Shown in pieces: positions 56,404 through 64,000 of a stretch of 64,000 bases of DNA. Under the pieces are notes generated by a model that was not told the DNA's origin, searched no databases, and saw only the letters and a list, made by a program, of their open reading frames with translations. Each line of letters opens with the position of its first letter. Positions within the stretch are counted from its first letter, which is position 1. Origin of the DNA: Ignavibacteriota bacterium (GTDB lineage Bacteria; Bacteroidota; Ignavibacteria; UBA10030; SZUA-254); NCBI GenBank assembly GCA_025358305.1, contig JANYJZ010000008.1:1-64000 (forward strand), given 5' to 3'. Position numbers and translations under genes: made by a program.

Positions 56404-57774
56404 CTAGCGGCCTCTTCCGCCGCCGCCGCCGCCGCCGCCCTGCACTCGGGGAGCGAAGGGGTTGTTCTGGCCATTTGCCGCGGACGCCGTCGGCGCGTCG
56501 CCGCTCTGGATGCCGAGGACGATCTGGTCCCCTTCCTGGAGCGCGTCGCCGAGGATCTCGACATAGCGGTTGTCATTCAGGCCCGTTCGGACCATGACGA
56601 AGCGGAGATTCTTGGCGTCATCCATGACCCAGACGCGGCCCATGCCGCTGCGCCCGCCGCGGCCCATGCCGCCGCCCGCCATGCGCTGTCCCCCTCCGCC
56701 GCCGCCGCCGCCATCGCGGTTCCACCGGCGTTCACCGCCCTGGCCGCGCCTCGACGTATCTTGGGACCTGTCGCCTGTGCGCATCCTGGCGTTCGCGGTG
56801 TCGGCTGCGACCGGCGTCGTATCCGGCTTGCTTTGCGATGCCTGGATCTTTTCCATGACGTCGGTCGGGGGCTGGAATCGAAGCGCCAGCGAGGACACTC
56901 GGAGCACATTCTGCCGCTGATTGATGAGGATGGAAACCGTCGCGGTCATGCCGGGCCGCAGTTTGAGCTCCTCGTTCGGGACGTCGATGATCACCGTGTA
57001 GGTGACGACGTTTTGGACGGCGACCGGCGCGAGGCGCACTTGGGAGACCGTCCCGTGAAATTGTTCGTCCGCGTAGGAGTCGACCGTGAAGCTGACATCC
57101 TGGCCGGTCTTCACCTGGCCGATGTCCGCCTCGTCGACGCTCGCTTCGACGCGCATGAGTTTCAGGTCGTTGGCGATCGAGAAGATCTGCGGGGCCGACA
57201 GGCTCGCCGCGACCGTCTGGCCGACGTCGACATCGCGTGAGATGATCACACCGTCAATGGGGGCGCGGATGACCGCGAACCGCAGGTTGACCACCTGGCG
57301 GTCGAGGGCGGCCTGGGTCTGTTTGAGCTGCGCGACCGCTGACTCGTAGTTCGTCTGGGCGGCGTCGAGGTCCGCCTGGGCGACGAGGTCCTTCTTGTAG
57401 AGTTCCGACGTCCGGTCATAGGTGCGCTTCGCTTCGTTCACGCCGGCTTGGTTCCGTTCGAGGTTGGCCTGGGCCTCTTTCACGGAAGCGGAGAGAAATG
57501 TCGAATCGATCACGGCGATGACCTGGCCTTTGTGAACCTGGCTGTTGAAGTCGGCATAGAGGGCCGAGATGGTGCCGGAGACCTGGCTCCCGACATGGAC
57601 CGTCTGAATGGGGTTGATCGTCCCGGTGGCGCGCACCTGAACGACGACGTCCCCGCGGGTGAGCTTCTCGGTGCGGTATTTCACGTCCTTGGAGCTCCCG
57701 TTCGAGATGTAAAAATAGCCGGCCGTCCCGAGGACGGCGACACCCACGATGATGTAGAGCCACTTCTTCTTCAT
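56404..57774 (-). CDS. MacA-like periplasmic membrane fusion protein with Gly-rich segments
   Basis: 456 residues. An N-terminal anchor (WLYIIVGVAVLGTAGYFYI) leads to a split lipoyl domain (GTINPIQTVHVGSQVSGTI and IRAPIDGVIISRDVDVGQTV), a coiled-coil hairpin at about 95-160 and a beta-barrel. Two additions are unusual: a loop with nine consecutive Gly near residue 360, followed by RGG/GMGR-type sequence, and a tail ending in eight Gly and RGR. They are encoded by GCC/CCG trinucleotide repeats. It bridges the permease and an outer membrane channel; the exported substrate is unknown. Confidence 0.93.
   Translation of the reverse strand: MKKKWLYIIVGVAVLGTAGYFYISNGSSKDVKYRTEKLTRGDVVVQVRATGTINPIQTVHVGSQVSGTISALYADFNSQVHKGQVIAVIDSTFLSASVKEAQANLERNQAGVNEAKRTYDRTSELYKKDLVAQADLDAAQTNYESAVAQLKQTQAALDRQVVNLRFAVIRAPIDGVIISRDVDVGQTVAASLSAPQIFSIANDLKLMRVEASVDEADIGQVKTGQDVSFTVDSYADEQFHGTVSQVRLAPVAVQNVVTYTVIIDVPNEELKLRPGMTATVSILINQRQNVLRVSSLALRFQPPTDVMEKIQASQSKPDTTPVAADTANARMRTGDRSQDTSRRGQGGERRWNRDGGGGGGGGQRMAGGGMGRGGRSGMGRVWVMDDAKNLRFVMVRTGLNDNRYVEILGDALQEGDQIVLGIQSGDAPTASAANGQNNPFAPRVQGGGGGGGGRGR
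56417..56440 (-). repeat. GCC trinucleotide repeat coding for poly-Gly
   Basis: Eight uninterrupted triplets encode the C-terminal Gly run of the MacA-like protein. A second run lies at 56696-56712. Such repeats can change length by slippage. Confidence 0.8.
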
Positions 57775-57957
57775 ACGATCTGCGACATAATGTGAGATAT
57801 GCGAAGGAAACCGCTCAGGCGGTTCCGAAGAAACAGGGTTGCAGAGGCTGCTCTTTGAAGATTAGACACAATATACGGAAAAAAGCTTAATGTTTCGCCC
57901 GTGCGTGCGGCGTGGAGAGTGCGTTCTGGGGGAGTCGAGCAAGAAATGAGGCAAACG

Positions 57958-58926
57958 TCAGAGTTGGGTCGCGAAGACCCCGTTTTCCATGATGATACGG
58001 TCGTCAAACCAGACGGTCGGGTCTTTGATAAGCCCGTCTAAGTGGCTCGCGACCCGGACCGACCCTCCCATCGACTTGTTGTCGCCAAAGGCGATGTGGA
58101 TGGTCCCCATGACCTTCTCATCCTCGAGGATGAGGCCGGACAGGACCGCCTTGTCGTTCGTGCCGATGCCGAACTCGGCAACCGTCCGGGCGTCCTTTCC
58201 GTGGGGTTCGATGAGGGCGAGGAGTTTCTCGGCCGAAGGCCCGCCGGTGATCCGCGTCGCGTAGCCCCCTTCAACCTCGATGCGGATCGGCTCGGAGACC
58301 ATGCCGATCATCGCCATGGAACCATCGACGACGACGACGCCGTTCGAGAGGCCTTCGAGAGGCGCAAGGAACGCTTCGCCCGTCGGGAGGTTGCCGGACT
58401 CTCCCTTCTTCCGGAAGAGCCCCGTGCTCGCGTAGGCCTTCCTCCCTTTCACCGGAAGCGTGATGTCGGTGCCGGAGGGCGCCCGGACCCGCACCACCGA
58501 GCTCGATTCGAGCATCGCACAGAGTTTCAGTGTACGCTCGGCGATCCGTTCGTAGTCGGCGTTCATGCATCGCACCATGATCTCCTCGGTGACGCCGGGA
58601 AGCGTCGCGACGCGCACACCGGAAGCGCTCGCGGCCCGGCGTGCATCGGTGTGCGTCAGGGATTTCGAGGTGGGACACAGGACGACGTCCGCCATCTTCA
58701 TGAGCGCGGCGACCTCCGAGGGCGGCTCCTCGCCGTTGGACCGTCTCGGGAGCATCTCGACCAGGAGCACCTCGTCGGCGAGGCTCAGTGCCGCGGCGCG
58801 CAAGGCATATCCGATCGCGCGCATCCGCTCGTCGGTCACGACGAGCACCCGTTCGCCGGCCGTGACGCCCATGCAGTCGCGCACCGCGATGAGGGCGGCG
58901 GAGGCGAGCGCTTCTGAGATGAGCAT
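57958..58926 (-). CDS. M29-type aminopeptidase
   Basis: 322 residues from ATG 58926, which overlaps the OPT stop (TGATG). The longer frame upstream is a shadow of the OPT gene. Family features of the thermophilic aminopeptidase T group are EFGIGTN, GTIHIAFGDNKSMGG and a C-terminal HLDGLIKDPTVWFDD; the metal ligands would be among the conserved Glu, His and Asp of these segments. It is somewhat shorter than classical M29 enzymes (about 400). It should release N-terminal residues from peptides in the cytoplasm, and coupling to the peptide transporter fits that role. Confidence 0.85.
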   Translation of the reverse strand: MLISEALASAALIAVRDCMGVTAGERVLVVTDERMRAIGYALRAAALSLADEVLLVEMLPRRSNGEEPPSEVAALMKMADVVLCPTSKSLTHTDARRAASASGVRVATLPGVTEEIMVRCMNADYERIAERTLKLCAMLESSSVVRVRAPSGTDITLPVKGRKAYASTGLFRKKGESGNLPTGEAFLAPLEGLSNGVVVVDGSMAMIGMVSEPIRIEVEGGYATRITGGPSAEKLLALIEPHGKDARTVAEFGIGTNDKAVLSGLILEDEKVMGTIHIAFGDNKSMGGSVRVASHLDGLIKDPTVWFDDRIIMENGVFATQL

Positions 58927-61064
58927 CAGGCGTTCTTCAGCTTCGGATCGGCCGCGCCGCGGTACAGGAGATATCCGAGCAGGGCGAACATCGCCACCGC
59001 AACGATATCCGCGTCCCAGAGGAACCGCAGGTGCGTATAGGCGAACGCGATCGGCATCGGCAGGCCGGTGGCGTCGTCGACGAAGTTCGGTATGAAGTTC
59101 AGAAACGCGCCCGCCACGCCCAAGAGAGCGCCGCCGGCGATGAGGCCCGACGACAGGAGCGTGCCTTCGCTCTCCTCCGCGGCGTCCGCTTTGCGCTTGT
59201 AGCGCTTGTCGGCGATTTTCCGGACGAGGCCGCCGATGAAGATCGGGAACGTCGATGAGAGCGGGAGGTAGAATCCGACCGCGAACGTGAGCGAATGGAT
59301 CCCGATAAGTTCCATGAACAGCGCGATCGACGCTCCGATCATGATGAGGCCCCATGGGAGCCGCTGCTCGAGAAGCCCGCTGATGAGGACGGCCATGAGG
59401 TTCGACTGCGGGGCCGCGAGCTCGCGCCCGCCGATGCCGTCGATGCGCCGCAAGACCGCCTGCTTTGTTTGCGGTTCGACGAGATAGTTCCCGGGCTCGA
59501 TACCCTCGACGCCCGTCACCTTCGCCAGAAGATAGGTCTTCCCGTCCTTCCCTTGCATCTCTTCCGCGCGCTGGAGCGAGATCGCCGGCGGCGAGAAGGG
59601 CTTGTCCAGGACGACCTCTTTGGCCTGGCTTTCGTTCAAGAGGAGCATCGTCACGCCGACGACCGCCGCCGAGGTCACGACGCCGATGAGGATCGCAAAC
59701 TGCTGCTTGCTCGGGGTCGATCCGAGGAGGTGCCCCGTCTTCAGGTCCTGCGCCGTGGTCCCGGCGTTGCTGATGGCGATGCAGACCGTCGCGCCGATGA
59801 CCAGGGCGAGATACGTGTACTGCTGACCCGTCCAGCCGACGGCCAAGAAGATGAGACATGTGCCCATCAACACCGCGATCGTCATCCCGGAGAGCGGGCT
59901 CGAGGACGACCCGACGATGCCGGTGATCCTCGCCGAGACGACGGAGAACAGGAACCCGAAGACGACGATGAGGAGCGCCCCCAGAAGGTTCACGTGGAAC
60001 GCCGGTACAAGCCAGATAAAGAGAATGAGCGCGAACGTCCCAATGCCGACGACCGTGATCGGGATATCCCGCTCTGTCCGTTCAACCAGATCATCGCTCT
60101 TGCCGCCCCCCATCCGTTCGCCCGCGAGCTGCTTGATCGACGCTGTGATGGAGTCCCAGATCGCCGGCATGGCCCGGAAGAGCCCGACGATGCCGCCGGT
60201 CGCCACCGCGCCCGCGCCCATGTACTTGATATAATTGCGCCAGATGTCGGTGGTGCTCATGGCGCTGATCGGAACGGTGCCGGGATAGATCGGCTGGGTC
60301 GCCGTGGCGCCGATGAAGGAAATGATCGGGGAGATGATGAACGCGGCCATCAGGCCTCCGCCCACCATCATGAGGGAGGTCTCCCAGCCGATGATGTAGC
60401 CGACGCCCATGAGCTCCGGCGCGACGTCCATGCCGACCGATGCGCCGGGATACTTCGGGATGTCCATCCCGACCGACGGCTTCCAGAACCCGAAGAGCGT
60501 CGGGAGACCCTTCCAGAGCGCTCCGATGCCGATGCCCTTGAAGATCTTCGCCGCCGAGGTCCCGCCGACCTCGCCCGCCTTGATGATCTCCGCGCAGGCG
60601 GTCCCTTCGGGGAACCTGAGTTTGCCGTGCTCCTTCACGATGAGGTAGCGGCGGAGAGGGATCATCATGAGGACCCCGAGGATGCCGCCGGTGAAAGCGA
60701 TGAGGAGCGTGATCGACATCTTCAGCGGAAACCCGAGGAAGATCAAGGCCGGAACGGTGAAGACGACGGCGGCCGCCACCGATTCGCCGGCCGAGCCGAC
60801 CGTCTGGACGATGTTGTTCTCCAGGACCGTGTTGCCCCGAAGCTTCTTCAGGATCGTGATCGCCATGACGGCGATGGGGATCGATGCGGAGGTCGTCAGG
60901 CCGACGCGAAGGCCCAGATAGACCGATGCGGCGCCGAAGAGGATGCCCAAGAGCGCCCCCAAGACGAGCGCCCGAAAGGTCGACTCCGCGGGAGACTCGC
61001 TCGAAGGGATGTAGGGCTTGAATGAACCGGGAAGCGGTGATCCCTCCGGAGATGAAGCTGCCAT
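58926..61064 (-). CDS. OPT-family oligopeptide transporter
   Basis: 712 residues with about 14-16 membrane helices. Typical segments are SVYLGLRVGLTTSASIPIAV, ENNIVQTVGSAGESVAAAVVF (conserved NxxQTxxSAG core), FPEGTACAEII and SNAGTTAQDLKTGHLLG. A hydrophilic loop at about 480-545 (ISLQRAEEMQGKDGKTY) precedes the last helices. It should import oligopeptides (or metal-peptide chelates) with protons across the inner membrane. The ATG has AAAGGA upstream and a candidate promoter at 61133-61161. Confidence 0.94.
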   Translation of the reverse strand: MAASSPEGSPLPGSFKPYIPSSESPAESTFRALVLGALLGILFGAASVYLGLRVGLTTSASIPIAVMAITILKKLRGNTVLENNIVQTVGSAGESVAAAVVFTVPALIFLGFPLKMSITLLIAFTGGILGVLMMIPLRRYLIVKEHGKLRFPEGTACAEIIKAGEVGGTSAAKIFKGIGIGALWKGLPTLFGFWKPSVGMDIPKYPGASVGMDVAPELMGVGYIIGWETSLMMVGGGLMAAFIISPIISFIGATATQPIYPGTVPISAMSTTDIWRNYIKYMGAGAVATGGIVGLFRAMPAIWDSITASIKQLAGERMGGGKSDDLVERTERDIPITVVGIGTFALILFIWLVPAFHVNLLGALLIVVFGFLFSVVSARITGIVGSSSSPLSGMTIAVLMGTCLIFLAVGWTGQQYTYLALVIGATVCIAISNAGTTAQDLKTGHLLGSTPSKQQFAILIGVVTSAAVVGVTMLLLNESQAKEVVLDKPFSPPAISLQRAEEMQGKDGKTYLLAKVTGVEGIEPGNYLVEPQTKQAVLRRIDGIGGRELAAPQSNLMAVLISGLLEQRLPWGLIMIGASIALFMELIGIHSLTFAVGFYLPLSSTFPIFIGGLVRKIADKRYKRKADAAEESEGTLLSSGLIAGGALLGVAGAFLNFIPNFVDDATGLPMPIAFAYTHLRFLWDADIVAVAMFALLGYLLYRGAADPKLKNA

Positions 61065-61132
61065 AGGCGTCCTTTACGTTGACACGAGAAAAGAGGACGG
61101 CGCCCCTGCTGCGCTCCGTCCTTGGTTTGGTG

Positions 61133-61161
61133 AAAATAGAGAAATTCCGAGGAAGATGCAA
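61133..61161 (-). promoter_or_regulatory. Candidate promoter of the OPT/aminopeptidase operon
   Basis: Minus strand TTGCAT (61161-61156), 17-base spacer, TATTTT (61138-61133), about 70 bases before ATG 61064. Confidence 0.5.
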
Positions 61162-61195
61162 CGGAACGGAGAGGTAAAAAACCGCAAGAATCGGG

Positions 61196-61224
61196 TTGAT
61201 GCGGGGCGGGAATATTCCGATATT
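61196..61224 (+). promoter_or_regulatory. Candidate promoter of the ada-like gene
   Basis: TTGATG (61196-61201), 17-base spacer, GATATT (61219-61224), 29 bases before the ATG. The spacer contains the perfect palindrome GGAATATTCC (61209-61218), a possible binding site. Confidence 0.5.
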
Positions 61225-61253
61225 CGTCCAACATCATTAATGAACACGCACCC

Positions 61254-62099
61254 ATGAACCGAGCGATCAACTACAACAGGGTCGAACAGGCCATCCGCTA
61301 TCTTGCCTCCCACGTCCAGGACCAACCCTCCTTGGAGGAAGTGGCCGGCCATTGCAACGTGAGCCCGTACCACTTCCAGCGCATCTTCACCGCGTGGGCC
61401 GGTATCAGCCCGAAGAAGTTCCTCCAGTATCTCACCGTCAGAGAACTCAAGGACGAGTTGCGCAATGCCGGCTCCGTCTTCGACGCTGCGGACCGCGTCG
61501 GGCTCTCTGCCCAGTCCCGGGTCCACGACCATTTCGTCACGATCGAGGCGGTGACGCCGGGCGAGTACGCCTCGAGAGGCGCCGGGGTCGAGATCGTCTA
61601 CGGGTTCCACCCCACCCCGTTCGGCACTTGCTGCATCGCCCTGACGGAACGGGGGATCTGCTCGCTGACGTTCACCAGGCAGCGCAAGGAGGCGTCGCAT
61701 CTCGTGGAAGAGTGGGGAAACGCCCGATTGCGCCGCTCCGATCGCGAGACCGCGGGCGCCGCCCGGTCGATCTTCCTTTCCGGCGGCAACGAGACGCCCC
61801 GCACGCTCCTCGTCCGTGGGACGAAGTTCCAGTTGAAGGTTTGGGAGGCGCTCATCCGCATCCCGTTCGGCCGTGTCGCCGGATATCGCGACATCGCATC
61901 GGCCGTCGGCTCCTCCGGCGCCGTCCGAGCGGTCGGCTCCGCGGTTGCAAACAACCCCGTCGCCTACCTCATCCCCTGCCACCGCGTCATCAGGAGCGAG
62001 GGGAAGATCGGGGAGTATCACTGGGGCCCGGAGCGCAAGGCGGCGATGATCGGATGGGAGAAAGCCCGGACGCACTCTCTTGAAAGGAATGTTGCATGA
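61254..62099 (+). CDS. AraC-type HTH fused to methylated-DNA-protein-cysteine methyltransferase (Ada-like)
   Basis: 281 residues. Residues 1-105 are an AraC/XylS helix-turn-helix pair (SLEEVAGHCNVSPYHFQRIF); residues about 115-275 are the O6-alkylguanine transferase with acceptor C242 in PCHRVIRSEGKIGEYHWG and FQLKVWEALIRIPFGRV. It lacks the N-terminal zinc/phosphotriester domain of E. coli Ada, so the usual methyl-sensing Cys is missing. It repairs alkylated guanine and may regulate its own operon. The stop overlaps the next gene (ATGA). Confidence 0.94.
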   Translation: MNRAINYNRVEQAIRYLASHVQDQPSLEEVAGHCNVSPYHFQRIFTAWAGISPKKFLQYLTVRELKDELRNAGSVFDAADRVGLSAQSRVHDHFVTIEAVTPGEYASRGAGVEIVYGFHPTPFGTCCIALTERGICSLTFTRQRKEASHLVEEWGNARLRRSDRETAGAARSIFLSGGNETPRTLLVRGTKFQLKVWEALIRIPFGRVAGYRDIASAVGSSGAVRAVGSAVANNPVAYLIPCHRVIRSEGKIGEYHWGPERKAAMIGWEKARTHSLERNVA

Positions 62100-62914
62100 C
62101 GCGCACGGAAAAGGACTACATCCTCGGAACGCACGACGACGAGATCGCGCGCCTTGGCCTCCAACATCGGGTCTGGCGTCCCTTCACCTCCGACGCTTGG
62201 CAGCGCGCCGGGTTCGCCTCCGGCCAGACGATCCTCGACATCGGCTGCGGCCCCGGCTATGCGTCGCTCGACCTGGCGGAGATCGTCGGCCCGACGGGCG
62301 CGGTCCTCGCGTTCGACCGGTCCCGGCGCTTCCTCGACGCACTCGAACATGCGGCGAAGGCGAGGGGCATCGTAAACATCCGCGCACAAGAGGTCGACCT
62401 GGAACTATCGCCGCTGCCCGACGCCCATGCCGACGGAGCCTGGTGCCGGTGGGTCTTCGCGTTCATGAAGGACCCTCGCGGGCTCCTCTCGCGCGTCCTG
62501 GGTGCCCTCAGGCCGGGCGGGAGCATCGTCATCCATGAGTATTTCGATTACTCCACCTGGCGCACGTCCCCTCGGTCGGCCGCGATCGAAGAGTTCGTCC
62601 GCGTCGTCATGGAGACATGGCGCAGGAGTGGCGGCGAGCCGGATATCGGGCTCGATCTTCCAGCGTGGCTTGAGGCATCGGGCTGCGAGGTACGCTCCCT
62701 CAAGCCGATCGTCCATGTCGTCCCTCCCGGACATCCGATCTGGGAGTGGCCCAAGGCGTTCGTTGAGGTGAACCTGACGCGATTGACCGATCTTGGGCAT
62801 CTCACTTCGGAACGCGCAGAGGCGATCCGCGTGTCATTCCGCGAGTGTGAGCGCTCCCCCCATACGCGCATGATCACCCCAGCCGTCCTCGAGATCATCG
62901 CCGTCCGGCGCTAG
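62096..62914 (+). CDS. SAM-dependent class I methyltransferase
   Basis: 272 residues. The SAM loop is ILDIGCGPGYASLDLA at residues 46-61, with VLAFDRS as strand beta-2 and GALRPGGSIVIHEYF after motif III. The Asp/Glu and Gly pattern is intact. The C-terminal ~110 residues are a less typical lid. The substrate is unknown. Four-base overlap with the Ada-like gene suggests joint expression. Confidence 0.88.
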   Translation: MTRTEKDYILGTHDDEIARLGLQHRVWRPFTSDAWQRAGFASGQTILDIGCGPGYASLDLAEIVGPTGAVLAFDRSRRFLDALEHAAKARGIVNIRAQEVDLELSPLPDAHADGAWCRWVFAFMKDPRGLLSRVLGALRPGGSIVIHEYFDYSTWRTSPRSAAIEEFVRVVMETWRRSGGEPDIGLDLPAWLEASGCEVRSLKPIVHVVPPGHPIWEWPKAFVEVNLTRLTDLGHLTSERAEAIRVSFRECERSPHTRMITPAVLEIIAVRR

Positions 62915-62975
62915 ACCGCCCCACTCCCCATCGCCGGCTCATGTACTCCGGCCGCTCCTGCTCCCACACCCGCAC

Positions 62976-63004
62976 TTGACTTTTGTCTCCGGTCTCGATA
63001 TATT
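62976..63004 (+). promoter_or_regulatory. Promoter of the arsC-acr3 operon
   Basis: TTGACT (62976-62981), 17-base spacer, TATATT (62999-63004), about 48 bases before ATG 63053. One of the best promoter matches in the window. Confidence 0.7.
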
Positions 63005-63020
63005 CGCCTATCCGAATATA
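62999..63020 (+). promoter_or_regulatory. Operator-like palindrome over the -10 box
   Basis: TATATTCG (62999-63006) and CGAATATA (63013-63020) are exact inverted repeats separated by six bases. Position over the -10 and start point and the AT-rich dyad fit an ArsR/SmtB-type repressor site. No arsR gene is in the visible part. Confidence 0.6.
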
Positions 63021-63052
63021 ATGATCCATCGTCCCGAGACCCACACCGAAGT

Positions 63053-63505
63053 ATGGCTCCGATCACAAAGGTCCTTTTCGTCTGCATCCACAACAGCGCC
63101 CGCAGCCAGATGGCGGAGGCCTTCCTCAACAGGGACGGCGCCCCGTCGTTCCGCGCCGAGAGCGCCGGCATCGAGCCCGGGAGGCTTAACCTTGTCGTCG
63201 TCGAAGCGATGAAAGAGCGCGGCATCGACCTGTCGGCGAACCGGACGAAGGACGTCTTCGAGTTCCTGAGGCAGGGGAAGAGCTACGACTGCGTCATCAC
63301 GGTCTGCGACGAGACGAGCGGCGAGCGTTGCCCTGTGTTCCCGGGACAATCGAAGCGACTTCACTGGAACTTCGCCGACCCTTCCTCGTTCGAGGGTACT
63401 CCCGACGAGAAACTCGCCCGGACAAGGGAGGTCCGCGACGCTATAGCAGAACGGATCCGCGAATTTATCGCCGCATTCGCAATCACCGGAAGCACGCCAC
63501 CATGA
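63053..63505 (+). CDS. arsC: Arsenate reductase, LMW-phosphatase/thioredoxin type
   Basis: 150 residues. The anion loop is C11-x5-R17 (VCIHNSARS). Two further Cys, C85 and C93 in [13 protein letters not shown], would carry the disulfide cascade, and D109-P110 in FADPS is the general acid. It reduces arsenate to arsenite, using thioredoxin. The stop overlaps the ATG of acr3 (ATGA, 63502-63505). Confidence 0.95.
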   Translation: MAPITKVLFVCIHNSARSQMAEAFLNRDGAPSFRAESAGIEPGRLNLVVVEAMKERGIDLSANRTKDVFEFLRQGKSYDCVITVCDETSGERCPVFPGQSKRLHWNFADPSSFEGTPDEKLARTREVRDAIAERIREFIAAFAITGSTPP

Positions 63506-64000
63506 CGCCCACCGCACAACAGCTCTCGCGCACGGATCGCTACCTCACCGTCTGGATCTTCCTCACGATGATGGCCGGCGTCCTTCTTGGGTACTTTGTC
63601 CCTACCGTCACGCGGTTCTGGGGTTCGTTCAATTCGGGAACGACGAACATCCCGATCGCCGTCGGCCTGATCCTCATGATGTATCCGCCCCTGGCGAAAG
63701 TGCGCTACGAGGAGCTCCCCGCAGTCTTCCGGAACAAGCCGCTCCTCGCCCTCTCCCTCGTCCAAAACTGGATCGTCGGGCCGCTCGTTATGTTCGTTCT
63801 GGCGATCGTCCTTCTTCCCGACAAGCCTGAGATGATGGTGGGGGTCATCCTTGTCGGCCTGGCGCGCTGCATCGCCATGGTGCTCGTCTGGAACGACCTC
63901 GCCAAAGGGGACACGGAACTCGCCGCGGGCTTGGTTGCGTTCAATGCGCTCTTCCAGGTCCTCCTCTACTCCGTCTACGCCTATCTCTTCATCACGGTGC
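63502..64000 (+). CDS. acr3: Arsenite efflux permease of the ACR3 family, 5' part
   Basis: The frame starts at ATG 63502 and leaves the window at 64000 after about 166 residues. Five hydrophobic segments are visible. [35 protein letters not shown] and the Cys-containing [19 protein letters not shown] are the ACR3 hallmarks. The conserved Cys of LARC is needed for arsenite transport in studied members. It exports the arsenite made by ArsC. Confidence 0.95.
   Translation, partial: MTPTAQQLSRTDRYLTVWIFLTMMAGVLLGYFVPTVTRFWGSFNSGTTNIPIAVGLILMMYPPLAKVRYEELPAVFRNKPLLALSLVQNWIVGPLVMFVLAIVLLPDKPEMMVGVILVGLARCIAMVLVWNDLAKGDTELAAGLVAFNALFQVLLYSVYAYLFITV

Noticed and set aside
59295-61025. Plus-strand frame of 576 codons opposite the OPT transporter
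   Set aside because: Highly charged mirror of membrane helices, a typical artefact.

Overview
The window is GC-rich chromosomal DNA from a member of the Bacteroidota/FCB group, most likely an Ignavibacteria-like lineage. The evidence is four secreted proteins, three of which end in a type IX secretion (T9SS) tail of the YPNPFNP type, a carboxypeptidase-domain TonB receptor, a lipid A pathway, and isoprenoid synthesis by the MEP route. Promoters that I can read look like ordinary sigma-70 sites (TTGACA/TATAAT with 17-base spacers) rather than the -33/-7 type of Bacteroidia. This placement is inference; no rRNA or other marker gene is present.

Layout. 1-6531: two exported proteins and a TonB-dependent receptor, all on the minus strand. 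6745-7089: a small gene of unknown function. 7229-24002: one colinear minus-strand run of 12 genes with no gap above 53 bases, read from right to left: a membrane-anchored GH2-like protein, smc, an MtnX-like phosphatase, an ICMT-like methyltransferase, lpxB, lpxK, a C26 amidotransferase, ppdK, queA, ispD, plsY, gpsA. 24368-26750: an ECF sigma factor, its anti-sigma factor and a lipoprotein, translationally coupled. 27126-36619: GlcNAc kinase, a GH3/serine-hydrolase lipoprotein, pruA, sucC, a DinB-family protein, gatB and tpiA. 36766-38475: folD and a YmdB-type phosphodiesterase.

38657-40747 is a plus-strand fused 2-oxoacid dehydrogenase E1. 40847-43916: a T9SS protein with an S74-domain surface protein. 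44178-49218: gap, pgk, rhomboid protease, ispG and an exported glutathione peroxidase. 49489-52025: a repeat-containing T9SS protein and a small possibly degenerate exported protein. 52215-57774: uvrB, comF, and a MacA/MacB-like pair without an ATPase. 57958-61064: OPT oligopeptide transporter and M29 aminopeptidase. 61254-64000, plus strand: Ada-like methyltransferase, SAM methyltransferase, arsC and the start of acr3.

Most genes are housekeeping. The less ordinary material is: (i) a module with the signature ELPPxPPxGxFDxRF that occurs five times in four secreted proteins of this window; (ii) the GH2-like protein with a lost nucleophile fused to a multispan membrane domain and coupled to smc; (iii) the ECF sigma/anti-sigma/two-anchor lipoprotein cassette with a readable candidate promoter; (iv) a perfect operator-like palindrome over the -10 box of the arsenic operon. 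I see no CRISPR array, tRNA, rRNA, insertion sequence or prophage.
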